Shown piece by piece: positions 8,572-17,543 of a stretch of DNA of 60,173 bases. Below the pieces are notes generated by a model, which saw only the letters and a program-made list of their open reading frames with translations, was not told the DNA's origin and did not search any database. The stretch's first letter is position 1; each line of letters opens with the position of its first letter. This DNA is from Parvibaculum indicum. Its GTDB lineage: Bacteria; Pseudomonadota; Alphaproteobacteria; Parvibaculales; Parvibaculaceae. The position numbers and the translations under genes are program-made. The stretch is from contig NZ_JAASQO010000019.1 of assembly GCF_011762095.1 (NCBI RefSeq), positions 1 to 60,173 of the forward strand, written 5' to 3'.

Positions 8572-9804
8572 ATGAAGTACGGAATGCAGCCATATCTGAG
8601 AGGGCCTGAAGCTTCATCGAACGATATCGGTGTTTCCGACCGCTACCAGGAAATCAAGTTCCGGGTGTTCGATCTGACGCTCGAATATCTAGAGCAACAG
8701 GGCGTGGAAGGTGATGCGCTGCCCTCCGCTGTCCTTCAGGACGAGATTGCCCGCGCCATCTCGGTGGTTCTGATGTCGCGCGGTATCGCCCTCAATACGC
8801 GCGAACGCGCCCAGCTTATCGAGGATGTACAGAACGAAATCACGGGTTTCGGTCCGCTGCAGCCTTTGCTGAACGATCCGGAAGTCGACGATGTCATCGT
8901 GAACGGGCCCAATCGCATCTATGTGGAACGCAAGGGCGAGCTGGAACCGGTGCACACGCGCTTTCGCGATACCACGCATTTGATGAACGTCATCCAGCGC
9001 ATCGTGAGCCCGATCGGCCGGCGCGTGGACGAGGGATCTCCCTACGTCGATGGCCGTCTGCCGGATGGCTCGCGAGTCAATGTCATCATTCCTCCTGTCG
9101 CGCTCGATGGGCCGGTAGTATCGATCCGCAAATTCAAGCGCGTTCCGCTGACCGGCGACGATCTGGTTCGCGGGGGAAGCATGACGCGCGAAATGCTCGA
9201 CTTCCTCACCAGTGCCGTCCGGGAAAAGCAGAACATCCTCATTTGCGGCGGCACCGGTTCGGGCAAGACGACGTTGCTCAATGTCCTGAGTTCCTATATC
9301 GGGTTGAAGGAACGTCTGGTGACCATCGAGGATGCCGCGGAGCTTCAGCTACAGCAGGCGCATGTGGTGCGGCTCGAAACGCGTCCCTCCACGCCCGATG
9401 GCGGGTCCGAAGTCAGCTCCCGGGATCTCCTGCGCAACGCGCTGCGTATGCGCCCCGACCGCATTATCCTCGGCGAGGTGAGATCCAGCGAAGCCATCGA
9501 AATGCTGCAGGCCATGGGCACCGGGCATGACGGATCCATGGCCACGCTCCATGCCAATGCGCCGCGCGACGCGCTGGAACGGCTTGAGATGCTGATGGGC
9601 CTTTACGGTTTTTCGGCGGATCTGCAGGCCGTTCGCCGGTTCATCTCCGGCGCTATCGATATCGTTGTCCATATTGCCCGCCGTACCGACGGCGTTCGCG
9701 AAATCGCATCGGTTTGCGAGGTCGTAGGCATGGAGGGGCCGACCTATTCGCTCAGGGAGGTGTTCACAAGCGGCACCGACCGGGGCAGGAAAAGAGTGGT
9801 CTGA
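8572..9804 (+). CDS. cpaF: Tad pilus assembly ATPase CpaF (TadA)
   Basis: 410-residue type II/IV secretion ATPase of the VirB11/CpaF branch. The Walker A GGTGSGKT is at residues 226-233, the Asp box/Walker B region at [13 protein letters not shown], and the His box at [14 protein letters not shown]. It hydrolyses ATP at the inner membrane to drive Flp pilus extension (and, in some species, retraction), working with TadB/TadC. It starts 3 nt after cpaE and ends 3 nt before tadB, so it is translated as part of the operon. Full length, all motifs intact. Confidence 0.96.
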   Translation: MKYGMQPYLRGPEASSNDIGVSDRYQEIKFRVFDLTLEYLEQQGVEGDALPSAVLQDEIARAISVVLMSRGIALNTRERAQLIEDVQNEITGFGPLQPLLNDPEVDDVIVNGPNRIYVERKGELEPVHTRFRDTTHLMNVIQRIVSPIGRRVDEGSPYVDGRLPDGSRVNVIIPPVALDGPVVSIRKFKRVPLTGDDLVRGGSMTREMLDFLTSAVREKQNILICGGTGSGKTTLLNVLSSYIGLKERLVTIEDAAELQLQQAHVVRLETRPSTPDGGSEVSSRDLLRNALRMRPDRIILGEVRSSEAIEMLQAMGTGHDGSMATLHANAPRDALERLEMLMGLYGFSADLQAVRRFISGAIDIVVHIARRTDGVREIASVCEVVGMEGPTYSLREVFTSGTDRGRKRVV

Positions 9805-9807
9805 CGC

Positions 9808-10734
9808 ATGGCATTTGTCGGCTTCGTCCTCGCTTTGATCTGTGTCGCGGCTGCGGCGTTGCTGGCGCTTGCGGTATACCGGCAGCGCGACGATGTGGCC
9901 GTAGAGAAGAAGCTGGACGGTCTCCTCAGGCCGGAGCGGGCAGCCGCTATGGCCGCATCGCGCGAAGAGGAGCAGGACGACAAGATAGAGCGATGGTTGC
10001 CGGTGTGGCTGAGGCGGCGTCTTTTTCAGGCCGGAATAGAAATCGAACCCGTAAATACCGGCGTACTCGCTTTCTTCGGCCTGACCATTCTGCTTGGTCT
10101 CGTGAGCTGGTTTGGCCTGGCGATAACGGTGCTGATCGCTCTCACGGCCGTACTGACTGCCCTTGCCGTCATCGACTACCTGGCCCGTAAACGAATGAAT
10201 GCCGTCAGCAGTGCCATGCTCGGTTATTTCGACAGGGTCCGGCAGTTGCTCATCGTTGGCAACAGTCTGTCGGTTGCGCTTAACCGCGCGACGGCATCTT
10301 CGTCACCGGTCCTGGCTGAAGTGTTTACGCCTACGATGCGGCGCATTGCCAATGGTGCCGGCGTCGGGGAAAGCATGTCGCACCTTGCAGAAGAGTTGGA
10401 AGTTTACGAGATACGCCTCTTTGCGACGGCTATCGAAACCAATCTTCGCTTCGGCGGTTCCATCACGCAGATCATTGCCAATCTGATCGAGAATATCCGG
10501 CGCCGTTCGGCGGTGGAACGGGAAGTGCGCGTAAATACCGCCCAGATACGGTCCAGCGCATGGGTGCTGGCACTGTTGCCGATGGCGGTCGCGTCATTGG
10601 TGATGATCGACAACGAAGATTATGTCGGATGGTTCCTCAACGATCCAACCGGCCGGTTGCTTCTGATTTATTGCATATCGTCGCAGATCATCGGTGGTGT
10701 CCTGATGCGCACCGTTGTGAAAACGTCCTACTGA
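9808..10734 (+). CDS. tadB: Tad pilus platform protein TadB
   Basis: 308-residue polytopic inner-membrane protein of the type II secretion F (GspF/TadB) family: an N-terminal helix (about 3-24), a second hydrophobic block at about 84-125, the cytoplasmic T2SSF domain (LRQL-like region through FATAIETNLRFGGSITQII), and C-terminal helices. It pairs with TadC as the platform on which CpaF acts. ATG 9808 lies 3 nt after the cpaF stop; no strong Shine-Dalgarno is seen, which suits translational coupling. Confidence 0.92.
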   Translation: MAFVGFVLALICVAAAALLALAVYRQRDDVAVEKKLDGLLRPERAAAMAASREEEQDDKIERWLPVWLRRRLFQAGIEIEPVNTGVLAFFGLTILLGLVSWFGLAITVLIALTAVLTALAVIDYLARKRMNAVSSAMLGYFDRVRQLLIVGNSLSVALNRATASSSPVLAEVFTPTMRRIANGAGVGESMSHLAEELEVYEIRLFATAIETNLRFGGSITQIIANLIENIRRRSAVEREVRVNTAQIRSSAWVLALLPMAVASLVMIDNEDYVGWFLNDPTGRLLLIYCISSQIIGGVLMRTVVKTSY

Positions 10735-10742
10735 GGAACGCG

Positions 10743-11684
10743 ATGCTGGACGGGCTGACATGGATCATCGCAATAGCCGCCGCCCTGACGGGAGGGCTGG
10801 CGCTTGCTTTGTCGGGCATTATTCTGCTGAGACAGCGCACGGTGTCGATGCGGTTCGGCGAGATGTTCGAGACGGAAGGCTATGCCGGATCGGGGATCGA
10901 CCGTCTTCTGTCATCGCTGGAACAATTGGGGCGCCGCCTCGCGGGCGGGAGTGTAAGCCCTGAAGTGCGCGACTTAGTCGTGCAGGCAGGTTTTTTCACG
11001 GGATCGGCACCTTACATCTTTCTGGCATTGCGTCTTGCCTTCGCAGTGTTTTTCACGATTTTGATGCTTTTCTGGCTTCAGGCTACACAGGGGATTGGGC
11101 CTGTCCAGATAGCCATTGGTATTGTCTTCGGCTATCTCGTTTATCGCTACGCGCTGATCGCTGTGAAACTTCTGGCAGAACGCCGAGCCGCAAAAGTACG
11201 CCGGGAAATGCCGCCGGTACTCGACATCATGCTGATGGTTCTCGATGCGGGCGTGAGCGTCGACCAGGCATTGAGGCATCTGTCGGTTGTCGTGCCCAAA
11301 ACGGCGCCGGTGTCGGGATTTGTTCTGAAACGCCTGATCGCCGATGTGGAATCGGGTGTGCCATACGATGCGGCGCTGGACCGCATGGGGTACCGGCTGG
11401 GTGTCGATGAGGGGCAGGACTTCGCCAATATCATCAAGCAGGCGCTTCTATCCGGCGGCGAACTGGGATCGACCCTGCGCCGCTTCTCCGCCGACCTTTC
11501 CGATATTCGCATGGCGCAGGCCCGCGAAAGTGTCGGCAAGAAGGCCACCCATCTCACCATGGTGATGATCCTGTTCTTCATGCCGGTCCTGCTGATCGTT
11601 TTGGCCGGTCCTGCGGCAGTGCAGTTGACTGAGGGCATCGGTTCCGTCGCGCGACAGATGCACGAAAGTGGAGCAACACAATGA
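10743..11684 (+). CDS. tadC: Tad pilus platform protein TadC
   Basis: 313 residues. The start at ATG 10743 is chosen because GAGGAA overlapping the tadB stop lies 6 nt before it and it gives the expected N-terminal membrane helix; an in-frame extension back to 10560 would overlap tadB. The T2SSF domain is recognisable in PPVLDIMLMVLDAGVSVDQALRHL and GGELGSTLRRFSADL, with membrane helices at both ends. It partners TadB. Its stop overlaps the tadD start by 4 nt (ATGA). Confidence 0.93.
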   Translation: MLDGLTWIIAIAAALTGGLALALSGIILLRQRTVSMRFGEMFETEGYAGSGIDRLLSSLEQLGRRLAGGSVSPEVRDLVVQAGFFTGSAPYIFLALRLAFAVFFTILMLFWLQATQGIGPVQIAIGIVFGYLVYRYALIAVKLLAERRAAKVRREMPPVLDIMLMVLDAGVSVDQALRHLSVVVPKTAPVSGFVLKRLIADVESGVPYDAALDRMGYRLGVDEGQDFANIIKQALLSGGELGSTLRRFSADLSDIRMAQARESVGKKATHLTMVMILFFMPVLLIVLAGPAAVQLTEGIGSVARQMHESGATQ

Positions 11685-12406
11685 GACGGGTTGGGGTTGT
11701 CGCTGCGCTTTTCCTGGTTCCCGTACTCGGCGGGTGCTCTTCCATGGGCCGCGCGTATGACGCGATGATGGAGCCGGAGCATCGAGAGCCTCCGGAAATG
11801 ACGGAAGCCGCCAAACCGATCGATGCCTCGTCCACGCGGAAACTCTATCTGAATGCCGTGCAGGGGCTGATCGATCAGGGACGCTACAAAGCGGCGCTGG
11901 CCTATCTCGATCAATATGCCGTCAGCGAAAAGGGCGATGCGCAATATCTTTCCCTGCGGGGAGAGGCGCTGCTAGGCACGAGGCAATACGATGCCGCAGT
12001 CGATACCTTTACCGAGCTTGCCGGTACGGGCCGCGCGGCGGAAGGTTACGCCGGGCTGGGTCGGGTCGCGGCCGCCCGGGGCAAATGGGACGAAGCTGCG
12101 GAACATTTCGGCAATGCTGTCGGCGCACGTCCGGCCAGTGCCGAATATCTGAACAATCTGGGCTATGCGCGTCTTCATCTCGGGCCTGAAGCATTAGGCC
12201 AGGCCGAATTCAATCTGAGGCAGGCATACGAATTGAGCCCGGCTTCGACTTCGATCCGGAACAATCTGGTCCTTGTCCTGATGATGCGTGGCGAAAAAGC
12301 AGAAGCCCAGCGGCTGATCGACAGCATTGCGACGCGCAAGGAACGTCTGGCCGTTCGGGATTTTGCCCGGAGCTGGGTGAAGGATCGCGGAAAGGCCGTG
12401 AACTGA
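11681..12406 (+). CDS. tadD: Tad secretion lipoprotein TadD (TPR)
   Basis: 241-residue lipoprotein: signal peptide with lipobox LGGC (Cys19), then a TPR-rich body (LYLNAVQGLIDQGRYKAALAYLD, YLSLRGEALLGTRQYDAAVDTF, EGYAGLGRVAAARGKWDEAAEHF, AEYLNNLGYARLHLG). TadD is a pilotin-like periplasmic lipoprotein needed for secretin assembly or stability. It overlaps tadC by 4 nt and is followed closely by a small secreted protein. Confidence 0.92.
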   Translation: MRRVGVVAALFLVPVLGGCSSMGRAYDAMMEPEHREPPEMTEAAKPIDASSTRKLYLNAVQGLIDQGRYKAALAYLDQYAVSEKGDAQYLSLRGEALLGTRQYDAAVDTFTELAGTGRAAEGYAGLGRVAAARGKWDEAAEHFGNAVGARPASAEYLNNLGYARLHLGPEALGQAEFNLRQAYELSPASTSIRNNLVLVLMMRGEKAEAQRLIDSIATRKERLAVRDFARSWVKDRGKAVN

Positions 12407-12434
12407 CATGATGTCGGTAAAGGAGGGACGCGTG

Positions 12435-12674
12435 ATGAGGTATATGCCAATAGCGTTGGTAGGGGCTTTGCTCCTTCTGGGGACGTGTGCCGCCACCGCA
12501 CAGCAAAAACCGTCCGCTGCCGAGGATGTGATGGCTGCGCAGTATGCCGCCAAATCCCGGCCGACCGCGATGCAGGCGGATGAAGCTGAACGCATACGCG
12601 AGGAATATCTGAAGAATATCGGCAAGAAGCTGGAAAAGCCGGCTTCGACGTCGGGGAGCGGCAGCGGAAAGTAA
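12435..12674 (+). CDS. Small secreted protein at the end of the tad operon
   Basis: 79 residues from ATG 12435, which has a strong AGGAGGG 7 nt upstream; two ATGs at 12408/12411 next to the tadD stop have no such site. A signal peptide (MRYMPIALVGALLLLGTCAATAQ) precedes a short helical, charged tail ending in Ser/Gly. No family is recognised with confidence; small secreted ORFs of this kind occur at this place in several Tad loci. Position suggests an accessory role in pilus assembly. Confidence 0.7.
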   Translation: MRYMPIALVGALLLLGTCAATAQQKPSAAEDVMAAQYAAKSRPTAMQADEAERIREEYLKNIGKKLEKPASTSGSGSGK

Positions 12675-12714
12675 CGGAAATATTTACGCTGTCTCACACA
12701 TCTCCACTTAAATT

Positions 12715-12766
12715 GACACACACTGTGTGTCTAGGATGGCAAGATACTCAGGTTAAGTAAACGCAC
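12715..12766 (+). promoter_or_regulatory. flp upstream control region: TG/CA dyad and TAAGTA element
   Basis: Two elements lie between the tad operon and flp. At 12715-12731 is the inverted repeat GACACACA-C-TGTGTGTC, overlapping a TTGACA-like hexamer at 12713. At 12751-12766 is GGTTAAGTAAACGCAC, 107 nt before the flp ATG. The second matches 14 of 16 bases of an element 108 nt before the lipoprotein gene at 21103. This region must hold the flp promoter; which strand positions are -35/-10 is unclear. Confidence 0.45.
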
Positions 12767-12872
12767 TGTCAACGGATAGCGCAATAAAGTTTAGCAATCG
12801 GGGAAAGGGGTGCCTGAGTAGTTCAGGTGCTTGGTGAGGAAGGCCGCAAGGCCAAAAATGGAGGAACTTGCT

Positions 12873-13070
12873 ATGACCATGATTGGCAAGATCAAAGCGT
12901 TCGGTGAGAGGTTCGCGGAGGACGAAAGCGGTATCTCCGCGGTCGAGTATGGATTGCTCGCTGCGGGCATTGCCATGGGACTTTGGGTTCTGATCAATCC
13001 CATTGGTACAGATCTTCAGACGATCTACACGAATGTCGGTTCCGATCTTTCGACAGCCGCAGGAGGTTAA
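12873..13070 (+). CDS. flp: Flp major pilin
   Basis: 65-residue prepilin. ATG 12873 follows GAGGA by 8 nt. The leader MTMIGKIKAFGERFAEDESG is cut after Gly20, before ISAVEYGLLAAGIA, with the invariant Glu at +5 and adjacent Tyr of Flp pilins, followed by the hydrophobic assembly helix. The mature pilin is about 45 residues. It is monocistronic-looking or paired with tadE, separated from the tad operon by about 200 nt with its own control region, in line with the high expression a structural subunit needs. No prepilin peptidase (CpaA/TadV) gene is in the window. Confidence 0.95.
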   Translation: MTMIGKIKAFGERFAEDESGISAVEYGLLAAGIAMGLWVLINPIGTDLQTIYTNVGSDLSTAAGG

Positions 13071-13091
13071 GCCGATTGCTGGATAGTTCTC

Positions 13092-13577
13092 ATGAACGGC
13101 AATTGGCTTAGTAAAGCCGTTAGATTCGGGGGTCGTATCCGCTTCAAGCGGGTACGCCCCCGTGAGACTTTCCGGCGGAACGAGAGCGGTTCCGTCGCGA
13201 TCGAGTTTGCGTTCGTTTCTGTCGTATTTTTCGCCATTCTCTTCGGCATCATCACTTTCGGTTTCATGTTCGGTACGCGCATCGCGCTTTCCTATGCGGT
13301 GGCCGAAGGAGGCCGCGCCGCCATGGCGGGACTGAACACAAGCGAGCGCCAGACGCTTGCCACAACGGCGATAAACGATGCGCTCAATGCTTATTCGCCA
13401 CTGGTGGATCCGGGCAAGGCCACGATCACCTTCGATACGAGCGGAACGAACGACTCCATCATGAAAATCGCAATCGCCTACAGCGACGACCGTTTCTCTT
13501 CCATGCCCTTCGTGCCGTCGCTTGGTGATCTTCCGCCCGTCGAAACGACATTCGTCGTCGCCGACCCATCGGGTTGA
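13092..13577 (+). CDS. tadE: TadE-like pseudopilin
   Basis: 161 residues: a basic N-terminus, then NESGSVAIEFAFVSVVFFAILFGIITFGF, the TadE motif (Glu in a hydrophobic helix after a G-S cleavage-like site), and a periplasmic C-terminal domain. TadE is a prepilin-like minor component processed by the same peptidase as Flp. It lies 21 nt after flp and is followed 8 nt later by a histidine kinase gene, so the three may be cotranscribed. Confidence 0.9.
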   Translation: MNGNWLSKAVRFGGRIRFKRVRPRETFRRNESGSVAIEFAFVSVVFFAILFGIITFGFMFGTRIALSYAVAEGGRAAMAGLNTSERQTLATTAINDALNAYSPLVDPGKATITFDTSGTNDSIMKIAIAYSDDRFSSMPFVPSLGDLPPVETTFVVADPSG

Positions 13578-13585
13578 GGCGGACC

Positions 13586-15682
13586 ATGACCGCCTCCGAC
13601 CGTCCCTGGACGAATGATCGCCTTCAGGAAAACGGGGCGGACTCAAGCCATTTCAAATCCTCAGACGTTGCGCTCGAACTGGCGCCCGTACGAAATGAAG
13701 GCGAGCTTCGAGTGAAACTTGCCGAGTTGGCGGGTCTGATCTCAGACGGTCTGTCGCTGGAAGGCTTGGTATTTGCGGAGATTGCACCGGCGGCCGCCGG
13801 CGGGTGGCGGCTGAATTGGCAGACGCCCTCCGACGGGTTGTCTTTGCGTGACATGCCGCGCCTTTCCGAATGGGCCATGCGCGCGGAGCGTCGCCCGAAT
13901 ATGGAAATACAGGGGCCGGACGGGAAGTCACAGGCCCTTGTCACACTGGCCGCGACATCGCTCCTTGCGGTCATCGTTTACCCCGCAGAGGCGGGCGAAC
14001 CGGCGCACACCGCCTTATTGGCCGATATGGCAAGACTGGTCGCGGCCACGCTTGAGCGCCTCCGGGACCAGGCTGTCGAAGAAGCCGGTCGTCGCGCCGG
14101 CGAAGTTCAGCTCAATTATGTGAACAATGCTCTTGCGCTGGACGCGGATATCCTCTGGGAAGCATCTGCGAACGGCGTCCTGCATTGCCGGCGCATTCTG
14201 AACCGGAACACGGATCTGGCCGCACTGGTGGAAGGGCTGTCTCTTTCCAGGCTCATGCCCCGCGACGGCGAGGGGAATGTGAAAGACCGCCTCGCGGCTG
14301 GCGAGACCCTCCGGCAGCTCGCTGTGCGCGTTCCGGAAGGCGATGGCGGGGCGGGCCGGGCTGTGCGGTTCAGCGGAATGCGCAATGCGCAGGGCGGGTT
14401 CTTCGGCACGCTGATGGCGGAAGATGCTTCGGATGAGCGACAGTCGCTCAGCGAGGCGGCTTCCCTGATGAATGATGTAAGCCGCGCCCGCAAGCGGGAG
14501 GAGCGTCATCGTCGGGAAGCGGAGATCATGCTGGAGGGGCTTCGGCTGCTTTTGGGCAATGCGACCTCGCGCGAACGGCTGGAAAAGCTTGTCGCGCTGC
14601 TGAAGGATGCGCTGCGCGCCGAAAAGGCCGTCCTGGTGGAAAGGGCGGTGGACGATTCGATCCGCTTGTTGGTGCCCCGCGACGGGGAGTTTCCCGCGCG
14701 GGCGGAACGTCTGGTAAGGCAGTTCGACGATTGGCTAGCCGGCAAGGGTGTGCATGTTCTCGACGAGAAGATCGACGAGGCGTCGGACATGCACTCGGCT
14801 TTCGATCTGCCGGGGCGTGACGTCGCGATCATCGCTTTGCCGCTTCGGTCGGAGACGGCTTATCTGGTCTGCGCCCCGCGCGGCCATGGCGGGTTCGACA
14901 GTGCCGATCTGGATTTTGCCGCGCGGTTCAACCTTCTCCTCCAGCAGGCATTTCAGTTGCGCGAGGAGCAGTCTCAACTGGCACAGACTGCAAAGATGGC
15001 CGCGCTGGGCCAGATGTCGGCAAGTATCGCGCATGAGCTGCGCCAGCCTCTCAACACGATTTCCATGTCGGCGCAAAACCTCGAAGCCATGCTCGAATCG
15101 CCGGACGTACCGCCGGATTCCATTCTGAAAAAAGCGCAGCGCATTCTTGCGCAGGTTGAGCGGGCCAACGAAGTCGTCACCCGCCTTCGCCGTTTCGGCC
15201 GCAAGGGGACGGGATCGGAAGAAGACGTCGCGCTCGCCACGCTGGCCGAAAATGTAAGCGCGATCATGGGGCACGTATTGATGCGGAAAGGCGTGCGCAT
15301 CGAAATCGATGTTCCCGAGGGACTGGCAGTCTCCGTCGATCCGCTGCAGATCGAACAGGTACTTACAAATCTCCTCCAGAATGCGACGGATGCCATGTCG
15401 GGTGTCGGCGCGGAAGCGCGAGAGGGAGAGAAGAGAATTACGATCTTGTCGCGTCGCCAGACCGGTGAGATATGTCTCGACGTCCTCGATACCGGGCCGG
15501 GTTTTCCCGACAAAATTCTCGACCGGGCCGCGGAACCCTTCTTCACGACCAAGCCGTCGAATGAAGGAACCGGTCTGGGCCTTGCCATTTGCGACGCAAT
15601 TCTGCGCGAGCATGGCGGCCGCCTCGATATCGGAAATCGAGATGAAGGGGGCGGTCGCGTAACCCTTGTCTTTCCCGCGTAA
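13586..15682 (+). CDS. Cytoplasmic sensor histidine kinase linked to tad genes
   Basis: 698 residues from ATG 13586 (GAGGCGGA just upstream). No membrane helix is evident. The N-terminal half contains GAF-like and possibly PAS-like sensor regions (about 30-200, 330-450), then a HisKA dimerisation domain with phospho-acceptor His483 in IAHELRQPLN, and an HATPase_c domain with N box (NLLQNATDAM), G1 box (DTGPGFP), F box (EPFFTTK) and G2 (GTGLGLAI). All catalytic boxes are intact. It follows tadE closely and ends 30 nt from a convergent OmpR-type regulator, a probable partner, which suggests control of pilus or surface genes. Confidence 0.88.
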   Translation: MTASDRPWTNDRLQENGADSSHFKSSDVALELAPVRNEGELRVKLAELAGLISDGLSLEGLVFAEIAPAAAGGWRLNWQTPSDGLSLRDMPRLSEWAMRAERRPNMEIQGPDGKSQALVTLAATSLLAVIVYPAEAGEPAHTALLADMARLVAATLERLRDQAVEEAGRRAGEVQLNYVNNALALDADILWEASANGVLHCRRILNRNTDLAALVEGLSLSRLMPRDGEGNVKDRLAAGETLRQLAVRVPEGDGGAGRAVRFSGMRNAQGGFFGTLMAEDASDERQSLSEAASLMNDVSRARKREERHRREAEIMLEGLRLLLGNATSRERLEKLVALLKDALRAEKAVLVERAVDDSIRLLVPRDGEFPARAERLVRQFDDWLAGKGVHVLDEKIDEASDMHSAFDLPGRDVAIIALPLRSETAYLVCAPRGHGGFDSADLDFAARFNLLLQQAFQLREEQSQLAQTAKMAALGQMSASIAHELRQPLNTISMSAQNLEAMLESPDVPPDSILKKAQRILAQVERANEVVTRLRRFGRKGTGSEEDVALATLAENVSAIMGHVLMRKGVRIEIDVPEGLAVSVDPLQIEQVLTNLLQNATDAMSGVGAEAREGEKRITILSRRQTGEICLDVLDTGPGFPDKILDRAAEPFFTTKPSNEGTGLGLAICDAILREHGGRLDIGNRDEGGGRVTLVFPA

Positions 15683-15712
15683 GGCTAATTCGCGAAGCTG
15701 GAAATGACCCGC

Positions 15713-16486
15713 TCAGCTTTCGGTCGGAAAGCCTGTGAACAGATATCCTTTTCCGCGAATGGTCTTGATCACCATAGGATGGTCGGGATTGGGTTCCAGC
15801 TTGCGGCGAAGTTTCACCACGATACTGTCCAGGCTGCGGTCATAGGGCTGCCACTGGCGGTTGAAGACGCGCCTGCACAGCTCCTCGCGTGTCTGCGGCC
15901 GGCCCTCATGGGCTACGAGCTCGATCAGCAGGTCGCATTCAGCCGTGGTCAGCGGTACGAGATTGCCGTCCGGCGAGGAAAGCTTTCTGCGCATCGGATC
16001 GAAAATCCAGCGGCTGCCGGCTTCGTCCATCAATACGCTCTGTTCCTCCTGGACGTCACCGCCGCCGCCCCCGGTCTGGGACCGCCGGAGCAGCGCGCGA
16101 ATACGTGCCAGAAGTTCGCGCAAATTGACAGGCTTCACCACATAATCGTCGGCCCCGAGCTCCAGCCCGACCACCTTGTCGGTCGCTTCGTCCTGGGCGG
16201 TGCACATGATGCACGGGGTCATATGGGTCTGACGAATTTCCCGGAGAAGATCGAAACCGTTCTCATTGCCGAGCCAGAGATCGAGAACGATCAGATCAAA
16301 GCGATTGTCTCGGAACATCTGCAATGCGGCGCGGGCATCGGATGCCTGGGAAACCATCATTCCGTTGGCGGACAGGTAGCTCCCAAGTTCTTCGAGAATA
16401 TCAGGGTCGTCGTCGACAAGAAGCAGGGACGGCTTCGACATGGCAGTCCCTTGCGATTCGTCATCGCGTGTTGACGCATTGGTCAT
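15713..16486 (-). CDS. OmpR/PhoB-family response regulator
   Basis: 257 residues from ATG 16486 (GGGAGG 8 nt upstream). The receiver domain has the acidic pair in LLLVDDDPD, phospho-acceptor Asp69 in IVLDLWLG, Thr in CTAQDE and Lys in DDYVVKPVN. A winged-helix trans_reg_C domain follows (LLIELVAHEGRPQTREELCRRVF ... SLDSIVVKLRRKLE, IKTIRGKGYLF). It is convergent with the histidine kinase, an arrangement that fits a cognate pair, although they are not cotranscribed. A second possible start (MSKPSLLL) lies 15 codons in. Confidence 0.9.
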   Translation of the reverse strand: MTNASTRDDESQGTAMSKPSLLLVDDDPDILEELGSYLSANGMMVSQASDARAALQMFRDNRFDLIVLDLWLGNENGFDLLREIRQTHMTPCIMCTAQDEATDKVVGLELGADDYVVKPVNLRELLARIRALLRRSQTGGGGGDVQEEQSVLMDEAGSRWIFDPMRRKLSSPDGNLVPLTTAECDLLIELVAHEGRPQTREELCRRVFNRQWQPYDRSLDSIVVKLRRKLEPNPDHPMVIKTIRGKGYLFTGFPTES

Positions 16487-16786
16487 TTCGCAGTCCTCCC
16501 ACCGGTACGGATACCTTCTGGAAGCGTCCCCCAAGGATGGCTTCCACAGGTAAGCATAGCGCCCTAAAAGTTTACGAAACACTGTGGCCGCTTGAAACCC
16601 GTTGGTGCTGATTCACGCAATGGAAAGCGTCTAATTTTTACCAGTTGGGTCATACGGAAAGGGGATCGTCCGGATTAGTAAGCCAGATTCACCTTTCGCC
16701 ACAGATTTCTACACCTGAAGCCTTCAAATCATTTCAAGCTGGCCCCAATTCGAAACTGTCAGGGTGACGAGAGCAGGGTGCTAAAA

Positions 16787-16966
16787 ATGGAACATGAACG
16801 CAGAAGTCGGGTAAGTGAGCCGCCATTGCATCCCATGGACGATGGTCTGGCAGACCTCTCAAGTGCCGTCAGTAGTCTGAGCGACCAGGAACTGCGCGAG
16901 CTCCTCGATGCATTGCTTCGGGAATGGCGCGCCCGATGCGAAGAGTCGGCGCCCCGGTATAGCTAG
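16787..16966 (+). CDS. Small acidic hypothetical protein
   Basis: 59-residue ORF from ATG 16787 with CAGGG about 9 nt upstream. The central part (LADLSSAVSSLSDQELRELLDALLREWRARC) is predicted as a helical, amphipathic segment. No family is recognised. It is isolated between the divergent promoter of the response regulator and a convergent gene. Coding is plausible from length, start site and amino-acid make-up but not proven. Confidence 0.45.
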   Translation: MEHERRSRVSEPPLHPMDDGLADLSSAVSSLSDQELRELLDALLREWRARCEESAPRYS

Positions 16967-16988
16967 GCGCCAACCGGGGCGCGATGCG

Positions 16989-17405
16989 TCACTGCTTTTC
17001 AGAGGACTTTCCCTTGCACGGATAGGCCCAGGCGAGGCTCGTCGCCATGTCTAGGCTCGCGGGCATATCGCGAAGTTCCGGCTTCTGCTTCAGCAGGGCC
17101 AGGTAGACACGCCGGACCCGTTCGCCGTTCACGCCGCCCTCGGGCAGGCAGAAGGACGGCTTTTCGACCTGCCGGCGCACGAAACTGTAATGTGCGAGAA
17201 AGCCGTTGATATAGGCGCCGCAGACCTGGAGGCGCTGGCGCTCTTCATCGGTAATGGCGTCGACATTGGCGGGGTTGGCACAGGCCGCTGCCACGTCGCT
17301 TCCGGTCTGAAGCGAATTCAGGTCCGCCGCCGCATGGGCACCGGGGGCCAGACCCACCATGAGCCCGGCGAAAAGACCCGCCGAAATAATCAGTTTGATA
17401 CGCAT
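16989..17405 (-). CDS. Secreted Rap1a/Tai-like protein
   Basis: 138 residues from ATG 17405 (GGAGGA upstream). Signal peptide MRIKLIISAGLFAGLMVGLAPGAHA, then a small domain with conserved Cys positions: ACANPANV, CGAYINGFLAHYSFVRRQ, FCLPEGGVNGERVRRVYLALL and a final YPCKG. This matches the layout of Rap1a/Tai-type proteins (four Cys, YI-G in the first helix, C-terminal PC), which include immunity proteins to T6SS amidases but also many unlinked housekeeping periplasmic proteins. No T6SS effector is adjacent, so an immunity role is not supported. Upstream on its strand is a CA-rich run (see 17495-17515). Confidence 0.6.
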   Translation of the reverse strand: MRIKLIISAGLFAGLMVGLAPGAHAAADLNSLQTGSDVAAACANPANVDAITDEERQRLQVCGAYINGFLAHYSFVRRQVEKPSFCLPEGGVNGERVRRVYLALLKQKPELRDMPASLDMATSLAWAYPCKGKSSEKQ

Positions 17406-17494
17406 TCCATTCCTCCCGGTCTGTCGTTTGGGGTACGCGTCGCTGCGCAATCTCGATCCGGATGCTATCAAGCTGACTCAACCAGTCTGTCTGA

Positions 17495-17515
17495 TTTGTG
17501 TGTGTATGTGTCGAG
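17495..17515 (-). promoter_or_regulatory. CA-rich run upstream of the Rap1a-like gene
   Basis: The minus strand carries ACACATACACACAC about 92-105 nt before the ATG. The CA content and distance recall the elements before flp, tpsB and the lipoprotein at 21103, but the TAAGTA core is missing, so it may be unrelated. Confidence 0.2.
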
Positions 17516-17543
17516 CTGAGTGATCTTTGTATAGAGGGCTGAA

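Noticed and set aside
16989-17405. Type VI secretion immunity gene
   Set aside because: The protein resembles Rap1a/Tai but there is no effector, Hcp or VgrG gene nearby, so an immunity role is not claimed.
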